From an uncultured Oscillibacter sp. (GTDB lineage Bacteria; Bacillota; Clostridia; Oscillospirales; Oscillospiraceae): DNA of 26,610 nt. Positions within the stretch are counted from its first letter, which is position 1. Every line of letters starts with the position of its first letter. The notes under the pieces were generated by a model. It worked only from the letters and a program-made list of their open reading frames with translations, was not told the origin of the DNA and did not search any database. The position numbers were made by a program, and so were the translations under genes. Below are positions 6,852 to 13,270 of the stretch, piece after piece. The stretch is taken from the NCBI GenBank assembly GCA_910587875.1, contig CAJUOD010000032.1, forward strand, positions 1 to 26,610, written 5' to 3'.

Positions 6852-7673
6852 TCAAATGGCGGCTAGGATGGTTTTCATGTATTCGCTGAAGGGCCCGGCG
6901 ACGCGCTCCGCCGTCTCGTCCACCTCCTGGCCGCTGAGGGGCCGGTCCAGCACCCCCGCCGCCATGTTGGTGATGACGGACAGGGCCAGCAGGGGGAGCT
7001 GGCAGTGGGCGGCGGTGAGGGCCTCGGTGACGGTGGACATGCCCACGGCGTCCGCGCCTAGGAATCGGGCGGCCCGGATCTCCGCCGGGGTCTCGAACTG
7101 GGGGCCGGGGAAGAACATGTAGGTCCCCTCGTGGACCCGGAGGGGGGAGCCCCGGGCGCAGTCCAGGGCCAGCTTCCGCAGCTCCGGCGTGTACATCCGG
7201 GAGACGTCGAAAAACCGGGGGCCGAAGTCTTCCGCGTTGGGCCCCCGGAGGGGGCTGTCCCCGTTGAGCTTGATGTGGTCCCGGAGGACCATGACATCCC
7301 CGGGGCGGTAGCCCGTGTTGACGCCGCCGGCGGCGTTGGTGAGGACCAGGGCCCGGATTCCCAGCAGCTTCAGCACCCGGACGGGGATGACCAGCTCCTC
7401 GAAGGAGTAGCCCTCGTAGGAGTGGAAACGGCCGGACATGCAGACCACCCGCTTCCCAGCCACGGTGCCGAAGATCAGCTTCCCGGCGTGGGAGTCCACG
7501 GTGGAGAGCAGGAAATGGGGGATGTCGGCATAGTCCACTTCCACCGGATTCTCAATGGCCCGGGCGAAGGGCCCCAGGCAGGAGCCCAGGACCACGCCGA
7601 TCTCCGGGACAAAGTCCGCCTTTGTCCGCAGGAAGCCGGCGGCGGCTTGGAAGTATTCAAGGGTGTAGGCCAT
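6852..7673 (-). CDS. punA: Purine nucleoside phosphorylase (trimeric, PNP-I type)
   Basis: Cleaves inosine- or guanosine-type nucleosides with phosphate to the free base and (deoxy)ribose 1-phosphate. It has 273 residues, normal for the trimeric family. Visible motifs are the phosphate loop GSCLG (30-34), GRFHSYEGY (81-89), NAAGG (113-117), FFPGPQFETPAE (187-198) and the base-contacting asparagine in SVITNMAAG (N236). The phosphate loop has Cys where the family usually has Gly (GSGLG). The open frame continues upstream to 8417, but I take the ATG at 7673 because AGGAGGT precedes it, the family starts here, and the extension would cross the promoter at 7706-7735 and lie antisense to the hydrolase gene. 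It is the first gene of the operon with the deaminase and alcohol dehydrogenase. Confidence 0.93.
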   Translation of the reverse strand: MAYTLEYFQAAAGFLRTKADFVPEIGVVLGSCLGPFARAIENPVEVDYADIPHFLLSTVDSHAGKLIFGTVAGKRVVCMSGRFHSYEGYSFEELVIPVRVLKLLGIRALVLTNAAGGVNTGYRPGDVMVLRDHIKLNGDSPLRGPNAEDFGPRFFDVSRMYTPELRKLALDCARGSPLRVHEGTYMFFPGPQFETPAEIRAARFLGADAVGMSTVTEALTAAHCQLPLLALSVITNMAAGVLDRPLSGQEVDETAERVAGPFSEYMKTILAAI

Positions 7674-7705
7674 GGACCGGACCACCTCCTGGCAATGATA
7701 TCCTG

Positions 7706-7735
7706 ATTTTAACACAGGACCGGGGGGGGTGTCAA
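7706..7735 (-). promoter_or_regulatory. Promoter of the phosphorylase-deaminase-alcohol dehydrogenase operon
   Basis: On the minus strand, a perfect -35 TTGACA (7735-7730) and -10 TAAAAT (7711-7706) with an 18-bp spacer that contains a run of C. A TG two bases before the -10 gives an extended -10. The leader is about 27 bases. Confidence 0.75.
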
Positions 7736-7772
7736 TCGGACGGACATTCCTCTTTTCTCCCGGGGCGTTTGG

Positions 7773-7781
7773 TGGTATACT
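7773..7781 (+). promoter_or_regulatory. Extended -10 promoter of the MBL-fold hydrolase gene
   Basis: TGGTATACT is an extended -10 (TG-N-TATACT) with only a weak -35 (TTTTCT at 7753-7758, 17-bp spacer). It diverges from the operon promoter at 7706-7735 and precedes AAAGGAGGG and the ATG at 7809. Confidence 0.7.
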
Positions 7782-7808
7782 GAACCTGTTCAAAGGAGGG
7801 AAGAACCT

Positions 7809-8687
7809 ATGTATGAGCTGATCCAGGCTTCCGAGAGGAGCTATTACATCCAGAGCCCGGCCAAGATCGGCCTGGTGCAATTGGGGGAGACCGAAGTCTG
7901 CCTCATCGACAGCGGCAGCGACAAGGAGGCGGGCCGGAAGGTCCGGCAGCTTCTGGACGCCCATGGCTGGCGGCTGGCCGCCATTTACAACACCCACTCC
8001 AATGCCGACCACATCGGAGGGAACCGCTATCTCCAAAACCAGACGGGCTGCAAGATTTACGCCCCGGGGATCGACTGCGCCTTCACGCGCCACCCGATTC
8101 TGGAGCCCTCCTTCCTCTACGGGGGCTACCCCTGTAAGGACCTGCGCCACAAGTTCCTCCTGGCCCAGGAGAGCGGGGCGGAGGAGCTGACGGCGGAGAG
8201 CCTGCCGGAGGGCTTTGAGATCATCCCCCTGCCGGGGCACTTCTTCGACATGGTGGGCTACCGGACGCCGGACAATGTGGTGTATCTGGCGGACTGCCTC
8301 TCCAGCCGGGAGACCCTGGACAAGTACCAGATCGGCTTCCTCTATGACGCCGCCGCCTATTTGGACACCCTGGAAAAGGTGAAGGCCATGGAGGCCCGGC
8401 TTTTCATCCCCGCCCACGCGGAGGCGTCGGAGGATGTGTCCGCCCTGGCCCAGTACAACATCGACAAGGTGCTGGAGATCGCGGACAAGATTTCCGCCCT
8501 CTGCCGGGAGCCCCTGGGCTTTGAGGAGATCCTCCAGAAGCTCTTCCAGGACTACGGCCTGGCTATGAACTTCGAGCAGTACGTGCTGGTAGGGAGCACC
8601 GTCCGCTCCTATCTCTCCTGGATGAGGGACGGCGGGCGGCTGGAGGCCCTGTTTGAGGACAGCCGCCTCCTCTGGCGGGCAGTCTGA
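7809..8687 (+). CDS. Metallo-beta-lactamase-fold hydrolase
   Basis: Predicted cytosolic metal-dependent hydrolase of 292 residues with no signal peptide. The metal motif reads NTHSNADHIGGN at residues 61-72, so the family HxHxDH is HxNxDH here: H63, N65, D67, H68. Other ligands are present: H144 in PLPGHFFDMVGY, D162 in YLADCLSS and H203 in IPAHAE. The C-terminal 80 residues form a winged-helix-like tail (EPLGFEEILQKLFQDYG). The ATG at 7809 is preceded by AAAGGAGGG at eight bases. The gene is monocistronic, between its own promoter and a GC-rich hairpin. The substrate is unknown; glyoxalase II-like thioesterases share the fold but normally keep all the histidines. Confidence 0.88.
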   Translation: MYELIQASERSYYIQSPAKIGLVQLGETEVCLIDSGSDKEAGRKVRQLLDAHGWRLAAIYNTHSNADHIGGNRYLQNQTGCKIYAPGIDCAFTRHPILEPSFLYGGYPCKDLRHKFLLAQESGAEELTAESLPEGFEIIPLPGHFFDMVGYRTPDNVVYLADCLSSRETLDKYQIGFLYDAAAYLDTLEKVKAMEARLFIPAHAEASEDVSALAQYNIDKVLEIADKISALCREPLGFEEILQKLFQDYGLAMNFEQYVLVGSTVRSYLSWMRDGGRLEALFEDSRLLWRAV

Positions 8688-8716
8688 CCGTTCAGGACAA
8701 AAATCCGGCGTTTCAG
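8687..8716 (+). promoter_or_regulatory. Candidate LytTR binding site, copy 1 (upstream of the two-component operon)
   Basis: Two 9-bp direct repeats, ACCGTTCAG (8687-8695) and GCGTTTCAG (8708-8716), are separated by 12 bp, giving a 21-bp period. This is the layout known for LytTR regulators such as ComE and AgrA. The second repeat ends ten bases before a -35 hexamer. A second copy with the same geometry is at 10740-10769. Confidence 0.65.
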
Positions 8717-8740
8717 GGCGGCGGGCTTGTCCCGCCGCCC
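8716..8740 (+). terminator. GC-rich hairpin after the hydrolase gene, possible weak terminator
   Basis: A perfect 10-bp stem (8716-8725 with 8731-8740) with a five-base loop, followed by GGTCTTTGCT rather than a clean T run. It overlaps the LytTR operon promoter, so it may act as a terminator for the upstream hydrolase gene or as a regulatory structure. Confidence 0.45.
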
Positions 8741-8755
8741 GGTCTTTGCTACGCT
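8727..8755 (+). promoter_or_regulatory. Weak promoter of the LytTR two-component operon
   Basis: -35 TTGTCC (8727-8732), 17-bp spacer, -10 TACGCT (8750-8755). Both boxes are poor, as expected for a promoter that needs an activator. It sits ten bases after the LytTR repeats. Confidence 0.5.
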
Positions 8756-8772
8756 GTAAGGCGGTGATGACA

Positions 8773-9486
8773 ATGCTCCGTATCGCGGTCTGCGACGACG
8801 AATCTCATATGCTGGACGATCTGTCCGCCCGGATCTCGGACTGCCTGGACGCGTTGGGCTGCCGGGAATTCCGCCTTGCCCGCTTCTCCGGCGGCGGGGC
8901 CCTGCTGGAGGCCGGGGAAGACTTCGACCTGGTCCTCCTGGACATCCAGATGCCCCCGCCCGACGGGCTGGAGACGGCGAAGGCCCTCCGCCGCCGGGGG
9001 GACGGGTGTCTGGTGGTGTTTTTGACGGTGCTGCGGGAGCGGGTCTTCGACGCCTTCGAGGTGGAGGCCTTCGACTACCTGGTGAAGCCCCTGGACCCCG
9101 CCCGGCTCCGCCGGACCCTGGAGCGGGTCCTGGAGGCCCTGGACCGGCGGAGGGCCCGGACGCTGCTCATCCAGCGGGGGACCGCCCGGGAGGTGGTCCC
9201 CCTGGATGAGATCGTCTACTGCGAGGTGCTGGGGCGGAAGATCTACCTCCACCGGCAGGACGGCGGCGTCCTGGACTACTACGACAAGCTGGCGGACCTG
9301 GAGCGGCGGCTGGGGAGCGGCTTCTTCCGCTGCCACCGGAGCTATCTTGTAAACCTGGACCACGTCCGGGGCTGCGGCGGCGGGCAGGTGCGGCTGAGCG
9401 GGGGCGGGGCCGTCCCTGTCTCCCGCCTCCGGGAGGGAGACCTGACCCAGGCGCTGCTGCGCCGCATGCGAGAGCGGGGTGGATGA
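8773..9486 (+). CDS. LytTR-family response regulator
   Basis: DNA-binding response regulator of 237 residues, typical for AgrA/ComE/LytR-type proteins. The receiver domain has the acidic pair D8/D9 in AVCDDE, phosphoacceptor D57 in LVLLDIQMP and conserved K105 in DYLVKPLDP. The LytTR DNA-binding domain covers about residues 135-235, with EIVYCEVLGRKIYLH and FFRCHRSYLVNLDHV. I choose ATG 8773 because the core AAGGCGG (8758-8764) ends eight bases before it and receiver domains start MLRIAVCDDE; ATG 8767 would add two residues. The open frame extends to 8653, but that part lies in the hydrolase gene and the promoter. The stop is one base before the kinase ATG, so the two are coupled. It probably binds the 21-bp-period repeats upstream of its own operon and of the 180-residue gene. 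Confidence 0.93.
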   Translation: MLRIAVCDDESHMLDDLSARISDCLDALGCREFRLARFSGGGALLEAGEDFDLVLLDIQMPPPDGLETAKALRRRGDGCLVVFLTVLRERVFDAFEVEAFDYLVKPLDPARLRRTLERVLEALDRRRARTLLIQRGTAREVVPLDEIVYCEVLGRKIYLHRQDGGVLDYYDKLADLERRLGSGFFRCHRSYLVNLDHVRGCGGGQVRLSGGGAVPVSRLREGDLTQALLRRMRERGG

Positions 9487-9487
9487 C

Positions 9488-10783
9488 ATGGACTGGTTTA
9501 CCCTTGGCCTGGACGCGTTCAGCCTGACGGCCCAGGCGGCGCTGTACATGGCCTTTCTCTGCCGCCTGACGGGGAAACGGGCCCAGGTCCGGCACGTTGT
9601 TCTGTACCTCGGTTTGCTGGTCTGCGCCCAGCGGCTCTGCGTCGCCGCCGGGTGGGGGACGCCCCCGGCTCTGATCATGGTGCTGTCGGCCCTTTACGCC
9701 GTGAGCCGCCTGGCGCTGAAAAACGGACCTGCCCAGTCCTGCACGGCATCGCTGCTGGCGGTGTATATCTATCAGCTGTCCACCGGCGCGATAAACTCGC
9801 TGGAGGTCACGGTTTGCCCCTATGTGCCCTTGGGCCTGCCGCTGTACGGCATGATTGTGCTGGCGGCGCTGGTCTCCGTGGGGCTGTGCTGGGCCTGTTA
9901 CGCCCTGGTGCTGCGGCTCCTCCCAACCGGGGACTGCGGGCCCTATCCGGGGCTTTTGTCCCTGCCGGGCCTCTTTTTCCTGGCGGCGGAGCTCTATATC
10001 TTGGAGACGGCCTACAGCCGCCTCCCCGTCTCCCCGGTGCCGCCGGGTCGGCATCTGGCCCTGCTGGCCCTCCAGGTCCTGGGGCTGGCGGCGCTGCTGT
10101 GTACGCTGTACGCCTACCGCCGGGCCTGCCGGGGCATCCAGGCCCAGGCGGAGCTGGACTCCCTGAGCCGGTCGGTCCAGGCCCAGAGGACCTATGTGGC
10201 GGAGGCCCAGGCCCGGTATGAGAAGACCCGGTCCTTCCGCCACGACCTTCAAAACCACCTCTCGGTGCTGAGCGGCCTCCTCTCCGCCGGAAGGACGGAG
10301 GAGGCCCGGGGCTACCTTCAAAAGATGGAGGCGGCCTCCGGGGCCCTGGCCCCGCCCTGCCGGACGGGGGACCCGGCGGTGGACGCCCTGCTGGGGGAGA
10401 AGCTGGCCCTGGCAGAGGCCAGGGGCGTTCCGGCGGAGGTCTCTCTCCGTCTGCCGGGGGAGGGCAGTCTGGACGGCTTCGACCTCTGCGTCATCTTCGC
10501 CAACGCCCTGGACAACGCCCTCCGGGCCTGTGGAGAGGCGGAGGGGGAGCGCTTCCTCCGGGTCCGGGGACAGCGGCAGGGGGACTTTTACCGCCTGGAG
10601 TTTGAGAACAGCTGCGCCCCCGGCCCGCCGCCGGAGCCCGGGACGGGCCTGAAAAACATCCGGGCGGCGGCGGAGAAGTACGGCGGGGCGGCGGCCTGGG
10701 AAAAGACCGGCGGGCGCTTCCGCCTGGACGTGCTGCTGAACATCTCAGGACAACAGGGAGGCAGTTCAGGGCGAAGTGCTTGA
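9488..10783 (+). CDS. GHKL sensor histidine kinase (AgrC/LytTR-associated type)
   Basis: Membrane sensor kinase of 431 residues that should phosphorylate the adjacent LytTR regulator. The first 210 residues contain about six hydrophobic segments with short loops, as in AgrC-like sensors of peptide signals. A coiled linker follows, then the phosphoacceptor H252 in RSFRHDLQNHLSVLSGLL, the N box IFANALDNALRA near 336-347 and the G box GTGLKNIRAAAEKYGG near 385-400. The ATG at 9488 follows the regulator stop by one base and is preceded by GGGGTGG; the frame also allows GTG 9479. No AgrB/AgrD-like signal gene is adjacent. The last codons overlap the second LytTR site at 10740-10769. Confidence 0.92.
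   Translation: MDWFTLGLDAFSLTAQAALYMAFLCRLTGKRAQVRHVVLYLGLLVCAQRLCVAAGWGTPPALIMVLSALYAVSRLALKNGPAQSCTASLLAVYIYQLSTGAINSLEVTVCPYVPLGLPLYGMIVLAALVSVGLCWACYALVLRLLPTGDCGPYPGLLSLPGLFFLAAELYILETAYSRLPVSPVPPGRHLALLALQVLGLAALLCTLYAYRRACRGIQAQAELDSLSRSVQAQRTYVAEAQARYEKTRSFRHDLQNHLSVLSGLLSAGRTEEARGYLQKMEAASGALAPPCRTGDPAVDALLGEKLALAEARGVPAEVSLRLPGEGSLDGFDLCVIFANALDNALRACGEAEGERFLRVRGQRQGDFYRLEFENSCAPGPPPEPGTGLKNIRAAAEKYGGAAAWEKTGGRFRLDVLLNISGQQGGSSGRSA
10740..10769 (+). promoter_or_regulatory. Candidate LytTR binding site, copy 2 (upstream of the 180-residue gene)
   Basis: ACATCTCAG (10740-10748) and GCAGTTCAG (10761-10769) are separated by 12 bp, the same 21-bp period as copy 1. Both copies also share GACAA after the first repeat and GGCG after the second. 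The site lies inside the 3' end of the kinase gene. Ten bases separate it from the next -35 box, exactly as for copy 1. Confidence 0.68.
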
Positions 10784-10807
10784 AAACCGGCGGAGGTATG
10801 CTAAACT
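10780..10807 (+). promoter_or_regulatory. Promoter of the 180-residue coiled-coil gene
   Basis: -35 TTGAAA (10780-10785), 16-bp spacer, -10 TAAACT (10802-10807), just after the kinase gene and ten bases after the LytTR repeats. TATGCT at 10797 is an alternative -10. Confidence 0.55.
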
Positions 10808-10840
10808 GGACCCAACGAAACAAGAAGGGAGGGGGCTCTT

Positions 10841-11383
10841 ATGATCCCGATTTCCAGCAATGTGTCCCGGCCCGTCCCCGCCCTCCGGGAGGCGGAAAAG
10901 GCCCGGGAGGCCCGGCCCGTATCCCCGGCCGCGTCTCAGGACAAGGGCCCGCTGAAGCCCGCCCGCGACGAGTACCTCCCTGAGGAGAAGCGGGAGCCCT
11001 ATGGCCGCTATTGGCTGGGGAAGGACGAGGACGGCAGCCCCAAGATCTACTTTGACGACCCTGAGGCGAAGGAGGGCGCGCCCGTTTCCCCGGAGGCCCC
11101 CAAGGCGGAGGACCCGGACGGGGAAAAGGAACCCATGTCTCCGAAAAAGGCCGGGGACAAGGGCGAAAAGGAAGAGAAATGCACCGCCAATACCGACGAG
11201 GTGGACCGGGAGATCCGGAAGCTGAAGGAGAAAAAGCAAAAGCTGGAGGCCAAACTCAACCGGGAGACCGACGAGACGAAGCGGGAGAGCCTGGAACGCC
11301 AGCTGGCCCAGGTGGAGAATGAGCTGAGGCAGAAGGACAACGACTCCTACCGCCGCCAGCACACGAAATTCACAAACGGCTGA
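10841..11383 (+). CDS. Uncharacterised 180-residue charged coiled-coil protein, probable LytTR target
   Basis: I do not recognise a named family. The ATG at 10841 follows AGGGAGGGGG closely. The protein has no signal peptide or membrane helix. The N-terminal part is Pro/Ala/Lys/Glu-rich and looks disordered, interrupted by a small conserved-looking block, EPYGRYWLGKDEDGSPKIYF, at about residues 52-71. A single cysteine is at 114 (KCTANTDEVD). Residues 117-167 form a strongly charged heptad-like coiled coil (REIRKLKEKKQKLEAKLNRE), and the tail ends DSYRRQHTKFTNG. A LytTR-type direct repeat and a promoter precede it and a strong terminator follows, so it is the likely output gene of the two-component system. 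Envelope or stress adaptation is a guess I would not rely on. Confidence 0.85.
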   Translation: MIPISSNVSRPVPALREAEKAREARPVSPAASQDKGPLKPARDEYLPEEKREPYGRYWLGKDEDGSPKIYFDDPEAKEGAPVSPEAPKAEDPDGEKEPMSPKKAGDKGEKEEKCTANTDEVDREIRKLKEKKQKLEAKLNRETDETKRESLERQLAQVENELRQKDNDSYRRQHTKFTNG

Positions 11384-11398
11384 GCCGATGAGATGAGC

Positions 11399-11438
11399 AT
11401 ATCAGCGCGGAGAAATTTTTTCTCCGCGCTGATATTTT
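11399..11438 (+). terminator. Strong terminator after the LytTR target gene
   Basis: A perfect 16-bp stem (11399-11414 with 11420-11435) with an A/T loop, followed by TTTTAC. It separates the LytTR regulon from the AraC unit. Confidence 0.93.
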
Positions 11439-11460
11439 ACAAGCCATCCGGCGGGAAAGG

Positions 11461-11469
11461 TGCTATAAT
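11461..11469 (+). promoter_or_regulatory. Extended -10 promoter of the AraC-EamA operon
   Basis: TGCTATAAT has a perfect -10 TATAAT with the extended TG; no good -35 is present. It lies between the terminator and the RBS of the AraC gene, leaving a leader of about 20 bases. Confidence 0.75.
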
Positions 11470-11496
11470 GAGCCGAAGGAAAGGGGGGAGGAGCCT

Positions 11497-12324
11497 GTGA
11501 GAAACGAGCCCGGCACGGCGGTCTACGACCAGGAGCTGCGCCTGGAGGCGTACCGCTTCCGCCGCTGCTCCTTCCCCAAGCACTTCCACGAGTACTACGT
11601 GATCGGCTACATAGAGGAGGGGCAGGGGCTTCTGATTTGCAGGGACGTACCGTACGACCTGAAAAAGGGAGACCTCATCCTTTACAATCCCGGGGACCTC
11701 CACGCCTGTACCGAGAGAGGCGCGCCCCCGGACTACTGGGGCCTCCACATCCCCCGGGAGACCATGCTGGATCTGACCGAGGAGCTGACGGGGCGGCGGA
11801 CGCCGCCGGTCTTTGCCCAAAACGTCCTCACCGACCCGGAGGCCGCCTGGGATTTCCGGGCCCTCCACCGGCAGATTATGAGCGGCTCCCGGGAGTTTGG
11901 CAAGGAGGAGCGGCTGCTGCTCCTGCTGTCCCGGCTGCTGCGGCTGTGCGGACAGCCCTTTGAAGTCCCTCCTCCCGCCGGGAGGGAGGCCGTGGAGCGG
12001 GCCCGCGCGTTTATGGAGGCCCACTGCGGGGAGCGGATCACCCTGGAGCGGGTCGCCGAAGAGGCGGGGCTGAGCAAGTCGGCCCTCCTCCGGGCCTTCG
12101 CCCGGGAGAAGGGGGTCACGCCCTACAACTACCTGGAGAGCCTGCGAATCGGCGAGGCCAAGAAGCTGCTGGAGCAGGGCGTTCCCCCCGCCGAGGCGGC
12201 CCTGCGGACCGGCTTCTCCGACCAGAGCCACTTCACCAACTATTTCAGCCGCATCATCGGCCTGTCCCCCGGGGCCTACCGGGAGATCTTCACAGAGAAG
12301 GAGAGACCAACCCATGAACAATGA
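11497..12324 (+). CDS. AraC-family transcriptional regulator with cupin sensor domain
   Basis: Ligand-responsive regulator of 275 residues. The N-terminal half is an AraC-type cupin, with CSFPKHFHEYYVIGYIEEG near residues 24-42 and KKGDLILYNPGDLHAC near 56-71. The C-terminal half has the two helix-turn-helix motifs of the family: ITLERVAEEAGLSKSALLRA near 181-200 and PPAEAALRTGFSDQSHFTNY near 229-248, followed by FSRIIGLSPGAYRE. It starts at GTG 11497, with GGGGGGAGG five bases upstream. The last codons overlap the ATG of the EamA gene, so the regulator probably controls that exporter. The ligand is unknown. Confidence 0.92.
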   Translation: MRNEPGTAVYDQELRLEAYRFRRCSFPKHFHEYYVIGYIEEGQGLLICRDVPYDLKKGDLILYNPGDLHACTERGAPPDYWGLHIPRETMLDLTEELTGRRTPPVFAQNVLTDPEAAWDFRALHRQIMSGSREFGKEERLLLLLSRLLRLCGQPFEVPPPAGREAVERARAFMEAHCGERITLERVAEEAGLSKSALLRAFAREKGVTPYNYLESLRIGEAKKLLEQGVPPAEAALRTGFSDQSHFTNYFSRIIGLSPGAYREIFTEKERPTHEQ

Positions 12325-13225
12325 CCGGACAAGGGGCCACGCCGCCGCCCTCTTCACCATCCTGATTTGGGGAACCACCTTCATCTCCACCAAGGTGCTG
12401 CTCCGGGGCTTTCAGCCGGTGGAGATCCTGTTCATCCGCTTCACCATGGGCCTTCTGGCCCTGTGCCTGGCCTGTCCCCGGCGGATGAGGGGCGTCACGC
12501 GGCGGCAGGAGCTCATCTTTGCCGGGGCGGGCCTGTGCGGCGTGTGCCTGTACTACTTACTGGAGAACATCGCCCTGACCTACACCCTGGCCTCCAACGT
12601 GGGGGTCATCCTGTCTGTGATCCCCTTCTTCACGGCGGTGCTGTCCCACATCTTCCTGAAGGAGGAGCGGCCCGGCGGGGGCTTTTACCTGGGCTTCGTG
12701 GTGGCCATGATCGGCATTTCCCTCATCAGCTTCAGCGGCTCCCAGCTGCAGCTGAACCCGGTTGGGGACCTGCTGTCCCTGCTGGCGGCCATGGTCTGGG
12801 CCTGCTACGTGATTTTGACCCGGAAGATCAGCGGCTGGGGGTGGAACACCATTATGACCACCCGGCGGACCTTCTGCTGGGGCATTTTGTGGATGATCCC
12901 GGCCCTGTTTTTCTTCGACTGCCGTCTGGGCCTGGAGCGCTTCGCCAATCCCGTGTACCTGGGGAATCTGGTGTTCCTGGGCTTCGGCGCGTCGGCGCTG
13001 TGCTTCGTCACCTGGAATTTGGCGGTGAAGCTGCTGGGCCCGGTGAAAACCAGCGTGTACACCTACCTGGCCCCGGTTATCACCATCGCGGCCTCGGTGC
13101 TGATCCTCCACGAGCCCATCACGCCCCTGGCGGCCCTGGGGGCCGTGCTGACCCTGGCGGGACTGCTGCTGTCCCAGGGGAAGGACCTGCTGAAAAAGGA
13201 GGCGGTGGAAGAACCCGCCGAATAA
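12314..13225 (+). CDS. EamA/DMT-superfamily transporter
   Basis: Inner-membrane exporter of the drug/metabolite transporter superfamily, 303 residues with about ten hydrophobic helices and the two EamA repeats. The first repeat begins AALFTILIWGTTFISTKVLL and the second NPVGDLLSLLAAMVWACYVI. Both repeats end in the family-typical PFFTAVLSHIFLKE and PVITIAASVLILHEPITPLA. The ATG at 12314 overlaps the AraC gene by 11 bases, showing translational coupling, with AAGGAGA about nine bases upstream. Amino acids or drug-like metabolites are typical DMT substrates; nothing here fixes which. Confidence 0.92.
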   Translation: MNNDRTRGHAAALFTILIWGTTFISTKVLLRGFQPVEILFIRFTMGLLALCLACPRRMRGVTRRQELIFAGAGLCGVCLYYLLENIALTYTLASNVGVILSVIPFFTAVLSHIFLKEERPGGGFYLGFVVAMIGISLISFSGSQLQLNPVGDLLSLLAAMVWACYVILTRKISGWGWNTIMTTRRTFCWGILWMIPALFFFDCRLGLERFANPVYLGNLVFLGFGASALCFVTWNLAVKLLGPVKTSVYTYLAPVITIAASVLILHEPITPLAALGAVLTLAGLLLSQGKDLLKKEAVEEPAE

Positions 13226-13231
13226 AGAGCG

Positions 13232-13261
13232 CGGCGGCCCCGATTTCGGGGCCGCCGTTTT
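13232..13261 (+). terminator. Terminator between the convergent EamA and antiporter genes
   Basis: A perfect 11-bp GC-rich stem (13232-13242 with 13247-13257) with an ATTT loop and TTTT after it on the plus strand. The T run is weaker on the minus strand, so it mainly serves the AraC-EamA transcript. Confidence 0.88.
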
Positions 13262-13270
13262 GACGCGGGG

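Noticed and set aside
7674..8417. N-terminal extension of the purine nucleoside phosphorylase frame
   Set aside because: It is antisense to the MBL-fold gene and crosses the operon promoter; the RBS and the family start support ATG 7673.
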